A DNA stretch of 33,188 nt from Lachnospiraceae bacterium (lineage in GTDB: Bacteria; Bacillota; Clostridia; Lachnospirales; Lachnospiraceae), in contig JAILKJ010000058.1 in assembly GCA_024693845.1 (NCBI GenBank), positions 1-33,188 on the forward strand, in the 5' to 3' direction. Positions 23,580 to 31,463 of the stretch are shown here, piece by piece. Position 1 is the stretch's first letter. The number at the start of each line of letters is the position of its first letter. The position numbers and the translations under genes are program-made. Below the pieces are notes generated by a model. That model was given only the letters and a program-made list of their open reading frames with translations, searched no databases and was not told the DNA's origin.

Positions 23580-25082
23580 CTATGATTTGGTTTCCAACTC
23601 AAACCAGAACTCCACCCCGTCAGGGTGATTGATCGCACCGTAATCCCGGTTCATGGCCTCCATCGTTGCCTTAACAACGGAAAGACCGATGCCCGTCCCG
23701 CCGTACTCTCTGGTACGGGCCTTATCCACCTTGTAAAACTTCTCCCAAAGGTGCTCCATGGCCTCCTCCGGGATCTGATCTCCCGTATTGAAAACGGAGA
23801 TCCGGGCCACGGATTCCTTTCCGGTAATGTCGATCCTTACCTGCTTTGGATCTCCTGCCACGTAGTGCAGCGCATTGGTGAAGTAATTCATCACAACCTC
23901 TTCCACGAGGAATTCATCGCCCCACACATAAACCGGGCCTTCTTCTTCAAAGATCACCTTAGCATCCGCCTGCTGTATCAGGATCTTTGCCGACTGGATA
24001 TAATTCCGGATCAGCTCCACGATATCAAACCGTTCCATGGACACCGGCTCATTACCCAGCTCCAGTTGATTCAGGGAAAGAAGCTGCTTGACCATCTGAT
24101 TCATCCTGTCAGCTTCATCCGCAATGACTTCGCAGTAGAATTCCCTGCTCTCGGCGTCCTCGTTAACGTCCATCTTCAGTCCTTCCGCGTAGCCCATGAT
24201 CAGCGCAAGGGGCGTCTTGAGCTCATGGGAAACATTCGAAAGGAAATCGCTTCTCATCTCATCCAGCTGCTCTCTTTTTTCGATATCCTTCTGCAGCTCA
24301 TTGTTAGCGGTCTTTAACTCGGAAATAGTGCTTTCCAGCTTTTCGGAAAGACGGTTCATGTCATTGCCCAGGATCCCCAGCTCGTTTTCTTCCTCCCCCT
24401 CATAGCGGGCCTCAAAGTCCAGATCCGCCATCCTTCGGGATATATCCGCCAGCTGCAGGATCGGGCTCGTGATCCGTTTTGTGGCCATGATCGTAAACAG
24501 CATCCCCACAGCCGCCGCCAGAAGTCCCACATAAGCCAGGAACCTGTTGGATATCTTCACGCTGTCCTGGATGCCCTCCATGGCCGTTCGGATCAGGAAA
24601 GGATTAGCATTGTCCAGAAAGCCCCACATTTCCAGGTAATTGATCCCGGTTCGCGGATCATAGCTTTTCTGTATCGTGTAATCCGCTTCTTCGTCAAGAA
24701 CCTCTATGGATTCATTTTCTTCATACACAAATCCGAAAATATATCTTTGCAGATCATAGGTAAGACGCTTACTCTCATTTTCGGAGGATACCACCACCTG
24801 AGAATCCGAATCTATGATCAGCATGCTGATGTTATAGATACTGCTGATCCTCTGGACTTTGATCCTGAAATCGTCCGAATCCACGCTTCCCTCCGAGGAA
24901 GCAGTATTCAGGCTCTGATACGCCGCGGTCAGGACTTTTTTTCTGTTCATCATGTAATACTGGGTCAGCAGCGTATCGTTCAAAACAATACAAAGGCCGA
25001 TACACATGGTCACGATCAGAAAGATAATGAGCGCGAACTGATTTCGTATGGACTTCACGGCATGCGGCTTATCATTTTTCAT
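23580..25082 (-). CDS. Sensor histidine kinase with HAMP domain
   Basis: A 500-residue membrane kinase. TM1 is at about 16-35, an extracellular sensor of about 140 residues follows, TM2 is at about 180-200, then a HAMP domain (KRITSPILQLADISRRMADLDF), a coiled coil, and the HisKA domain with His286 in SNVSHELKTPLALIMGY. The ATP-binding domain has the N box (NYFTNALHYV), a G1 box (VFNTGDQIPEE), and G2 (GGTGIGLSVVK). All kinase motifs are intact. The extracellular part (SIYNISMLIIDSDSQVVVSS and following) looks like a PAS/Cache-type fold. The start overlaps the response regulator stop by 4 bases (ATGA), so the pair is coupled. Confidence 0.95.
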   Translation of the reverse strand: MKNDKPHAVKSIRNQFALIIFLIVTMCIGLCIVLNDTLLTQYYMMNRKKVLTAAYQSLNTASSEGSVDSDDFRIKVQRISSIYNISMLIIDSDSQVVVSSENESKRLTYDLQRYIFGFVYEENESIEVLDEEADYTIQKSYDPRTGINYLEMWGFLDNANPFLIRTAMEGIQDSVKISNRFLAYVGLLAAAVGMLFTIMATKRITSPILQLADISRRMADLDFEARYEGEEENELGILGNDMNRLSEKLESTISELKTANNELQKDIEKREQLDEMRSDFLSNVSHELKTPLALIMGYAEGLKMDVNEDAESREFYCEVIADEADRMNQMVKQLLSLNQLELGNEPVSMERFDIVELIRNYIQSAKILIQQADAKVIFEEEGPVYVWGDEFLVEEVVMNYFTNALHYVAGDPKQVRIDITGKESVARISVFNTGDQIPEEAMEHLWEKFYKVDKARTREYGGTGIGLSVVKATMEAMNRDYGAINHPDGVEFWFELETKS

Positions 25083-25753
25083 ACTTCAAATTTATACCCC
25101 ATCCCCCAGATGGTCTTGATGCACTCGCCCTGCTTCCCCATCTTGCTGCGAAGCTTTTTAACATGGGTATCGATGGTCCGGGCATCCCCAAAATAATCAT
25201 AATTCCATACATGGTTGAGGATCACCTCACGGGAAAGCGCGATACCCCTGTTCTCCATGAAATAGGTCAGAAGCTCAAACTCCTTAAAGCTCAGATCGAT
25301 GGTCTCTCCCTCTATGGTCACGATATGCGCCACCTTATCCACCTTGATCTGACCTGCTTCCAGGACATCATCACTGCTGCCGGCTCCCGTTCTTCTCAGG
25401 ATCGCCTCCACCCTGGCCACCAGGATCTTGGGACTGAAGGGCTTGGCGATATACTCGTCCACTCCCAGCTCAAAGCCCTGGAGCTCGTCTTTTTCCGTAC
25501 TCTTGGCGGTGAGCATGATTATGGGCACCTGGGAATTGCTCCTGATCTCGCGGCACACTTCCCAGCCGTCCATATTGGGCATCATGACATCCAGGATGAT
25601 CAGACTGATGGCCGGATCCTTGTAAAAAATATCCAGCGCCTCTTCTCCGTCCTGTGCCTCTACCACATCGAAATTACTGCGGATCAGGAAATCCTTGACC
25701 AGCTTCCTCATCCTGCTTTCATCATCTACAACCAGAATCTTTGATTTATCCAA
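25079..25753 (-). CDS. OmpR/PhoB-family response regulator
   Basis: A 224-residue two-component regulator. The receiver domain has Asp10-Asp11 in VVDDE, phospho-acceptor Asp55 in LIILDVMMP, and the conserved MLTAK. The C-terminal winged helix (about 125-224) has the LSFKEFELLTYFMENRG and DTHVKKLRSKMG segments typical of OmpR/PhoB. The start codon is TTG at 25753 with GGAAGG 7 to 9 bases before it; no ATG gives a full receiver domain. It is paired with the histidine kinase and lies 12 bases after the membrane coiled-coil gene, so it probably answers to a signal linked to the envelope genes upstream. Confidence 0.95.
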   Translation of the reverse strand: MDKSKILVVDDESRMRKLVKDFLIRSNFDVVEAQDGEEALDIFYKDPAISLIILDVMMPNMDGWEVCREIRSNSQVPIIMLTAKSTEKDELQGFELGVDEYIAKPFSPKILVARVEAILRRTGAGSSDDVLEAGQIKVDKVAHIVTIEGETIDLSFKEFELLTYFMENRGIALSREVILNHVWNYDYFGDARTIDTHVKKLRSKMGKQGECIKTIWGMGYKFEV

Positions 25754-25765
25754 TTTTGCACCTTC

Positions 25766-26443
25766 CTATTCCGTTTGCCCTTCCTTAAAGGTTTCGCTCC
25801 CTTTCAGTGCAACCCCGGCCGCTTTCTCCTTCTGACTGATGGCAGCCTCTCTTTCCTCCAGCTCTTTTTCCCACTCCGAATACTGGTTTAGGATCTTGGA
25901 CCGGTAATTGAGGATGGTGGGATTATTACCCGTCATGGCGATCACAAACATGGAAATAATGATGAGCACCAGTGCCGCCATGATCATCCACTGTTTCTTG
26001 ATCAGATCGATCTGCCTCTGTGATACCTGCTTTTGCGCCTCAAGCCTTGCCTCAAGCCTTGCCCCATGAATCGTGCCTGCACCGTCGCTCCCACCGATCT
26101 CTTCCTTTGGGATCGTATCCTGCTTCGGTGCCGGTACCTCTTCCTTCGGCACTGCCGAGACGGCCGGCGGTTCTGGAATCTCTAAGGGTGGGATCGATCC
26201 TGCCGGAAATCCCGCATTGATCAGATCATCCCGAAGCTTCAGCATATATGCGATTCCCACGGGCGTTTGAAACACATTGTTAGCAAGCGCTTTCTGATAC
26301 AGACTCAGCACCGCTTTCGGATTCTCGTAATTGATATTTGCATCCAGGGCCAGGATCCTTTTGGACTCCTCTTCCGCGCGATGGGCAGTAGCCTCATCAC
26401 GAAACCTGATCCCGCCGTATACAAATCCCTTTTCCTCACTCAT
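25766..26443 (-). CDS. Single-pass membrane protein with conserved-looking N-terminal domain and coiled coil
   Basis: A 225-residue protein that I cannot name. Residues 1-75 form a compact helical domain (YGGIRFRDEATAHRAEEESK, then ENPKAVLSLYQKALANN and FQTPVGIAYMLKLRDDL) of a kind I have seen in other Lachnospiraceae membrane proteins. A Pro/Glu-rich linker spans about 80-125, with ARLE repeated. TM is at about 152-170 (MIMAALVLIIISMFVIAMTG), followed by a Glu-rich coiled coil (EWEKELEEREAAISQKEKAA). The N-terminal domain is probably cytoplasmic and the coiled coil outside. AAAGG precedes the ATG. It lies between the NEAT-like gene and the response regulator. Confidence 0.75.
   Translation of the reverse strand: MSEEKGFVYGGIRFRDEATAHRAEEESKRILALDANINYENPKAVLSLYQKALANNVFQTPVGIAYMLKLRDDLINAGFPAGSIPPLEIPEPPAVSAVPKEEVPAPKQDTIPKEEIGGSDGAGTIHGARLEARLEAQKQVSQRQIDLIKKQWMIMAALVLIIISMFVIAMTGNNPTILNYRSKILNQYSEWEKELEEREAAISQKEKAAGVALKGSETFKEGQTE
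26038..26061 (-). repeat. 12-base tandem duplication
   Basis: The unit CCTCAAGCCTTG occurs twice in direct succession (26038-26049 and 26050-26061), in frame, giving ARLEARLEA in the linker of the membrane coiled-coil protein. Confidence 0.85.
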
Positions 26444-26469
26444 AGTATCGACCTTTTAGATCATTTTGA

Positions 26470-27045
26470 TCAGACATATGCCTTCATCCTTCTGTGCAGG
26501 AAAAAAAGCGCCAACGCCGCGATGGCTATCACTCCGAAGAAGGATAACCCCGCACTTGCCATGGCATAGTTCTTGCTGACTCCTCCGCTCGCCTTCTCAA
26601 TGCCTGAAGAATCAAAGACCAGAGTACAGTCGGCAAGGGCCTTGGTCCCCAGATCATTGCGGCAGACCGTTACGGTCATGGGCGTATCCGTCTTATACAC
26701 AAGGAACTTGAACTTTGAATTCCCTTCCCTCTGCTCTACTGGAATCTTAACATTTTCCACCAGCATGTATTCATAATAGGCACTGTCCCATTCCACAAGT
26801 ACTGTCATGGTCCCGTCCTTGATCAGCATCCTTGCAGGGCTTTGCACCGAGGAACCGATGAGTCCGCCCTCCATTGTCACGGGGATCGTGTAGATCCCGT
26901 TCTTCAGGCCCAGTTCCTCTATCCTGTGGCCTTCAGACACTTCCGATGAAGCAAGTACGGGAAAAGACAGGATGAGCATACCGCAAAGCGCTGCCGCCAG
27001 AAATCGTATGAATCTGTCAAAAAACCTGCGACAATCCTTGTTCAT
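26470..27045 (-). CDS. Membrane-anchored NEAT-like domain protein
   Basis: A 191-residue surface protein. A signal peptide covers about 1-33 (FIRFLAAALCGMLILSFPVLA). Residues about 45-150 resemble the iron/haem-associated NEAT fold as it occurs in Lachnospiraceae: LKNGIYTIPVTMEGG, SSVQSPARMLIKDGTMTVLVEWDSAYYEYMLVENVKIPV, EGNSKFKFLVYKTDTPMTVTV and TLVFDSSGIEKA. The usual AMSxPHEIxY segment is replaced by LGTKALADC. TM is at about 160-183, followed by the basic tail HRRMKAYV, so it is held by a membrane helix and not by sortase. Haem or iron binding is inferred from the fold only. AGGAGGG lies 6 bases before the ATG at 27045 and would abut the alternative at 27051. It follows the GH9 gene by 20 bases. 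Confidence 0.75.
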   Translation of the reverse strand: MNKDCRRFFDRFIRFLAAALCGMLILSFPVLASSEVSEGHRIEELGLKNGIYTIPVTMEGGLIGSSVQSPARMLIKDGTMTVLVEWDSAYYEYMLVENVKIPVEQREGNSKFKFLVYKTDTPMTVTVCRNDLGTKALADCTLVFDSSGIEKASGGVSKNYAMASAGLSFFGVIAIAALALFFLHRRMKAYV

Positions 27046-27065
27046 GCCCATCCCTCCTGTAGTCT

Positions 27066-29315
27066 TTATTTCATCTGTGATGCCAGCAGGTATACCAGCG
27101 GCGAATTCCAGTAGATCGTGATCTCATTGGTGGAGTAACTCTGATCACTGTCCGCATAGCAAAGTGCGGGCGCCTTGTCCTTCAAAACCTGCTTAACATA
27201 GGGATCATCCAGACCATTGTCCGGTCCGCCCACCAGCATACCGGGCATGCACTCGCCCGCTGCCGTGGAAGGTCTGTGGTGAGGCTTCTTGGGACTTATG
27301 GTTCCGAAGCCCGTCACATAGCAGTAACCCGTTCCGTTTCTTCCCAGCAGATAGTTGAGCTGATCTGCTGCCATCTTGTCATATCTCTCCTGCTTGGTCT
27401 TATCACTCTTACCGAGCTTTCTGAGCATTCCCGCCAGCATACCGTCATTGGCGATGGTCATGTTGGATCCCCAGGGATAAGTGTCATTGAGCATGGCCGA
27501 ACCATAGCCGTCCTTCTCCCTTGCATCGCAGTAGCTGTCTGCCGCAGATTCCATCTTGATCAGGAGCTTCTTGGAAAGTTCCTCATCCGCATCGGAACAG
27601 CTCACATAGGCATACGCACCGTACAGACCGGTATCCCCCCAGCCAAGACCCTGATTGACAACGCCTTCGCCCAGCTCCTTGATCACCTCGTCATAATCAC
27701 TGCCGGAGGTGGCTCTGAACAGCTCCGCTGCCGCCCAGAAGTATTCATCCTTCCAGTTACCGTCACCATACTCACCGGTGGAGATGCCGTCGGGATTGGT
27801 GAAGCCGCCTTCTTCCTGATGATCCTGCAGGTAAACAAAGGCCTTCTGTGCCGCCTCAAGGCATCCATCCGCAAAGGAGGAATCCTTGGATCTGTAGATT
27901 CTGGAAGCCATTGCCATGGTTGCCGCAAAATCTGCCGTTGCCGCATTGGATACAGGACTCAGGATCAGCTCCCCGGTCTCCTGCTCGGGGCTTACGAAAT
28001 CAGGGAAGTTAGCACAGGTTACCTTGTGGTAAACACCGCCGTCCTCACGCTGCATCTTAAGCATCCAGTCAAGCTCATATTTTACTTCCTCAAGTATATC
28101 ACCCGTAGCATCACCATAGTCTTCCCAGGCCATCATCAGGTCACAGGCAGCCTTGGCACCTGCCACTACATATCTTCCGTAGTCACCGGCATCATGCCAG
28201 CCGCCGGTCACATCTACTTTTTCATCACTGCCGAATACGGTAGCCTCGCTGTCATGGCAGACAGGATGGGCAAAAGCCCCCGCCTCATCTTTCGTAAGCT
28301 CTGTGCCGCAACGGTGGAGATAGAACAGGTTCATCAGGCTCTTCATCAGATCCTGATATACGTCATCTCCGATCACGAAGGGTGCTGACTCCTGATCGCC
28401 GCAGACGATCTTATAGGTGCCCGGATCTTTAAGCTCGGAGAAATCGCCGGTGCTCACTTTTTCCTGGGTTGAACTGTTATCAAAGGACGCTTCCTGCTTG
28501 TAGGTACCGACACTCTTATTGCTCTCGGCATCCACAACCTCAAATTCATCCCCGATGGCATCACCCCGGAAAGTGGCAACCTTGGCAGCTCCCGTGGGAT
28601 AACCTACCTGATTGACAAGGATCGGCACGGCATCACCGCCGGCGGCGGAAGCCACCTTACCGGAATCATCCGTCACATACATTTCCAGATTATCGATCTT
28701 GATCACATGATTACCCAAATCACCGTCTCCCTCATACTTACCCACATTGAAACAAAGCCTCGGCGCCGGATCCGATTCCTCTTCCATGGTCACGTCATAA
28801 TCGTAATGCTGCATTTCCTCCGTCGCCTGGAACTCATCCGTAAAGTATGCATGATAATCGCCTCCGTTGACCTGCACTCTCCAGACAACGGTTCTGGGCT
28901 TGTCACAGGCAAGATCGAAGGCAATATGGTATTTCACGCCCTGATCGATGCTGAAGCCGTCATAATAAGCCTGTACGCTGTAGTCAAGATCTCCGGCATT
29001 CGCCACACGGATCTCCATCTGACCCTCATCGTTTACCGCAAGCTCTGCCTCGCCGTTATTCAGATAGGTCTGCCACACGCCCAGTCCCTGGGAGAAATCG
29101 CCGTTCTCGATCATATTTTCATGTTCGCCGCTCTCCTCATTCGCTTCTTCGGTTTCCTCAGGTTCTTCCGCCTCCGGCTCCTCTGCCTCAGGCTCCTCTG
29201 CCTCCTCCTGCACTTCCTCTTCCACAGGCTCGGGCTCTTCGGCCTTCTTTCCGCAGCCCCCGAATACCAGCATGGTGCCCAGCAGGCAAAGCAGCATCAC
29301 GTAGCGTTTTTTCAT
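27066..29315 (-). CDS. GH9 cellulase/endoglucanase lipoprotein with CBM and Ig-like domains
   Basis: A 749-residue surface glycoside hydrolase. A lipoprotein signal ends in FGGC with Cys21. Residues 26-64 are an almost pure Glu/Pro/Ala linker. Residues about 66-216 look like a CBM4/9-type carbohydrate-binding module (MIENGDFSQGLGVWQTYLNNG ... NHVIKIDNLEMYV). Residues about 229-317 are the CelD-type Ig domain (ILVNQVGYPTGAAKVATF). The GH9 catalytic domain spans about 320-749, with WHDAGDYGRY (Asp375 and Asp378, catalytic base), HHRPS (679-683) and the acid Glu731 in STNEITIYWNSPLVYLLA. It is predicted to cut beta-1,4-glucan at the cell surface by inversion. The ATG at 29315 is chosen at the start of the signal peptide; an upstream TTG lies on the ribosome binding site. 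Confidence 0.93.
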   Translation of the reverse strand: MKKRYVMLLCLLGTMLVFGGCGKKAEEPEPVEEEVQEEAEEPEAEEPEAEEPEETEEANEESGEHENMIENGDFSQGLGVWQTYLNNGEAELAVNDEGQMEIRVANAGDLDYSVQAYYDGFSIDQGVKYHIAFDLACDKPRTVVWRVQVNGGDYHAYFTDEFQATEEMQHYDYDVTMEEESDPAPRLCFNVGKYEGDGDLGNHVIKIDNLEMYVTDDSGKVASAAGGDAVPILVNQVGYPTGAAKVATFRGDAIGDEFEVVDAESNKSVGTYKQEASFDNSSTQEKVSTGDFSELKDPGTYKIVCGDQESAPFVIGDDVYQDLMKSLMNLFYLHRCGTELTKDEAGAFAHPVCHDSEATVFGSDEKVDVTGGWHDAGDYGRYVVAGAKAACDLMMAWEDYGDATGDILEEVKYELDWMLKMQREDGGVYHKVTCANFPDFVSPEQETGELILSPVSNAATADFAATMAMASRIYRSKDSSFADGCLEAAQKAFVYLQDHQEEGGFTNPDGISTGEYGDGNWKDEYFWAAAELFRATSGSDYDEVIKELGEGVVNQGLGWGDTGLYGAYAYVSCSDADEELSKKLLIKMESAADSYCDAREKDGYGSAMLNDTYPWGSNMTIANDGMLAGMLRKLGKSDKTKQERYDKMAADQLNYLLGRNGTGYCYVTGFGTISPKKPHHRPSTAAGECMPGMLVGGPDNGLDDPYVKQVLKDKAPALCYADSDQSYSTNEITIYWNSPLVYLLASQMK

Positions 29316-29362
29316 CTTTTTCGTTTCCCCTTTCAATCTGTTCCTGTCTCTTTCTGCGTCCG

Positions 29363-29755
29363 TCAGAACGTCACCGTTCTGGGCGCAGCCGTAAAGGATG
29401 AGAAAACAGCCGTTGCTCCCTCAAAGTACAGCACCTCTGTATTGTCATCCTCAGCGGAATACATCCCCTGTAACGAAGGATAGGCCTCCAGCATATGTGC
29501 CTTGGCCTCTACTCTGTCATCCCTTACCAGTTTTCCGGATACGCGAAGCCATGTGCCGTCCTTAAACGCACACAGCTCCACCTTGGGATTTGCCTGTATC
29601 TGTTTGGATACATCCTTCGACTTGCCGGTCTGGATGTACAGTTTTCCTTCGAAGATATCTACCGTACCGAAAGGTCTTACTCTCGGCTGATCACCGTCTG
29701 TCGTGGCAAGATAGTAAGTCTGTGCTTCCTTCAAAAAGGTATATACTTCATTCAT
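29363..29755 (-). CDS. Pyridoxamine 5'-phosphate oxidase-like flavin-binding protein
   Basis: A 130-residue protein of the PNPOx-like split-barrel fold. YYLATTDGDQPRVRPFGTVDIFEGKLYIQTG and SKDVSKQIQANPKVELCAF are the typical N-terminal half, and WLRVSGKLVRDDRVEAKAHML follows. It probably binds FMN or another flavin or haem-like cofactor and reduces small molecules; it is too short to be the true PdxH. AGGAGG precedes the ATG. The next gene (GH9) starts 47 bases later with no terminator seen, so cotranscription is possible. Confidence 0.88.
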   Translation of the reverse strand: MNEVYTFLKEAQTYYLATTDGDQPRVRPFGTVDIFEGKLYIQTGKSKDVSKQIQANPKVELCAFKDGTWLRVSGKLVRDDRVEAKAHMLEAYPSLQGMYSAEDDNTEVLYFEGATAVFSSFTAAPRTVTF

Positions 29756-29796
29756 CTCGTATTCCTCCTTGCATTTTATGTTTACACCTGCTTACT

Positions 29797-29824
29797 ATTT
29801 TGCCATAAAACAGAAATAATGCAA
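29797..29824 (-). promoter_or_regulatory. Possible promoter for the PNPOx-like gene and following run
   Basis: On the minus strand TTGCAT (29819-29824) is followed after 16 bases by CAAAAT (29797-29802) with TGG before it as an extended -10. Matches are four of six each, so this is weak. It would serve the PNPOx-like gene and perhaps the GH9 cluster. Confidence 0.3.
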
Positions 29825-29827
29825 GTA

Positions 29828-30646
29828 TCAGGAACCCGTAAAATCGTATTTCCGAACCCCCAGCATCCAGAATTTGTAGCTCAGCCAGAAGAACAGTGCT
29901 CCGATCAGCGGCGAAAGCCAGGAAAGGAGGGGAACATTGTCCGGCGTCACGAACACAAGACTGGGATAATAGGCTACAAATGCAATGGGGATCAGGAAGG
30001 TGAAGATGAACCGGAATACCCCGTTAAAAATACTGGCCGGGTACTTGGCAAAGTCCTTGAACCTGAACATGATCACCATCACATACCCCGAATTGATGAT
30101 CCAGAAACAGGTTGCTGCCGCAAAATTCATCAACGCGATCATGAACAGGGATGCCGTGATCAGAAACAACACCGCTTCCGCAATGGTCACTGCCGTCACC
30201 GGGATCCCGATATGTGCCCAGGCATAGATAAAGGTTGCAAGCCCAAAGGCAAACTGCCCCAGTCCCTTTACATCAAACACCTCGGAGATAAAGTAAAAGA
30301 ACACATTGATCGGTCTGAAGCAGTATTTGATGAAATCTCCGGAGCGCACCATGAAACGCAGGTTCCAGTTGTTGTCGAAAAAGCACTGTACCGGCGTCAG
30401 GGCGATCAGCGAGAACCCGTACAAAAACAGCATATGGTGATAATCCCATCCGTTTATGCTGGGAAAGTTGTGAAACAGGATCATGAAGGTCACGAAGCCG
30501 GACAGGTTCGTCAGCACCATACCGAAGGTGGAGATGATGAAATCCGCCCGAAAGCTCATCTTGCTCTTCAGATCCTGCAGCAATATTTTTTTATAGATCG
30601 ATACATAGAAAAGGAATCCCCTTTTCTGACGCAAACTCTTTTCCAT
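29828..30646 (-). CDS. ABC-2-type permease (COG3694-like)
   Basis: A 272-residue inner-membrane protein with about six hydrophobic segments and a basic, cytoplasmic N-terminus (MEKSLRQKRGFLFYVSIYKKILLQDLKSKMSF in two parts). It belongs to the ABC-2 permeases of the ABC2_membrane_6 type, which work as a pair with a COG4587-like partner and a COG4586-like ATPase. Members have been tied to viologen export in cyanobacteria, but the substrate here is unknown. The start lies 4 bases after the stop of the other permease. It is the last gene of the three-gene transporter operon; no terminator was seen after it. Confidence 0.88.
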   Translation of the reverse strand: MEKSLRQKRGFLFYVSIYKKILLQDLKSKMSFRADFIISTFGMVLTNLSGFVTFMILFHNFPSINGWDYHHMLFLYGFSLIALTPVQCFFDNNWNLRFMVRSGDFIKYCFRPINVFFYFISEVFDVKGLGQFAFGLATFIYAWAHIGIPVTAVTIAEAVLFLITASLFMIALMNFAAATCFWIINSGYVMVIMFRFKDFAKYPASIFNGVFRFIFTFLIPIAFVAYYPSLVFVTPDNVPLLSWLSPLIGALFFWLSYKFWMLGVRKYDFTGS

Positions 30647-30650
30647 AGTC

Positions 30651-31463
30651 TCAACCTCCGTTTACCGTGATCCGTTTCACCGCCCGGTTCCAGAACAGAT
30701 TCCCCAGGATCGACAATACGATGCACCAGACAAGCTGCAGTCCCAGCGCCGGCAAAAGTCCCTGCCAGGTATCCGTGCCTCCCTTTTTCAAAAGCACTCT
30801 CAGAGGGATATCATAGACCGCCCTGAAGGGCAGATAGTCCACCACTCTGCGAAGGCCTTCCGGGAAAAATGCCAGTGGGATCGTGGCCCCGGACAAAAGA
30901 AGAACAATGGTCTCCTTGACGATGTTGATGCCCCAGGTAGACTCCGTATAAAGGCAGATGGGCGCCACCAGCATTTCGATGTTATAGTTCACCACCAGCG
31001 CCAGCAGGAGGGAAACGGCAAAGCTTAAAAGATTCCATCCCATGGGGATCGCCCCCCTGGTGATGATCGCCACCACCAGGAAGGTGGGAATAAAAGTCTG
31101 CACAAAGGACATGACCAGAGATCCGGAATAGCTCCAGAAGATGTACTTGCGATACCGCATGGGCTTCAACAGATGCATGATGATCTCCCCGGACTGGATC
31201 GCGCGGCTCATATCCCATACAATAAACATCTCCAGGAAATTGAAGATCGCCGTTGCCAGGATCAGGTAGATCATCGTATCGTAGAACGTCATCCCGTTAA
31301 CCACATCCGTTCCCGATGAAGCATAGATCGCCTTCCACAGGTAATACACCAGTGCCAGGTAGATCAGATTGGCAAAAAGTGTCACTGCCGTTCCCAGACG
31401 GAACTGGAGGGACTCGGTGATGCCGGCTCTGGTAAGGGCCGTCATTTTTCTTACACTCGTCAT
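30651..31463 (-). CDS. ABC-2-type permease (COG4587-like)
   Basis: A 270-residue inner-membrane protein with six predicted membrane segments. TALTRAGITESLQFRLGTAVTLFANLIYLALVYYLW (read in two parts) is the N-terminal amphipathic helix plus TM1 typical of this permease, and IQSGEIIMHLLKPMRYRKYIFWSY is the conserved cytoplasmic loop of ABC2_membrane_6 permeases (GEI..LLKP). It forms the transmembrane channel with the permease at 29828. Its start overlaps the ATPase stop by 4 bases (ATGA), which supports coupled translation and a fixed stoichiometry. Confidence 0.9.
   Translation of the reverse strand: MTSVRKMTALTRAGITESLQFRLGTAVTLFANLIYLALVYYLWKAIYASSGTDVVNGMTFYDTMIYLILATAIFNFLEMFIVWDMSRAIQSGEIIMHLLKPMRYRKYIFWSYSGSLVMSFVQTFIPTFLVVAIITRGAIPMGWNLLSFAVSLLLALVVNYNIEMLVAPICLYTESTWGINIVKETIVLLLSGATIPLAFFPEGLRRVVDYLPFRAVYDIPLRVLLKKGGTDTWQGLLPALGLQLVWCIVLSILGNLFWNRAVKRITVNGG

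Noticed and set aside
27276-28388. Plus-strand open frame of 370 codons inside the GH9 gene
   Set aside because: It is antisense to a catalytic domain with conserved motifs. The product has no domain and is a shadow of codon bias.
29495-30670. Long plus-strand open frame of 391 codons
   Set aside because: It lies antisense to two well-supported genes (PNPOx-like and ABC permease), its product is rich in His, Gln and Cys with no recognisable domain, and it spans the gap between two genes.
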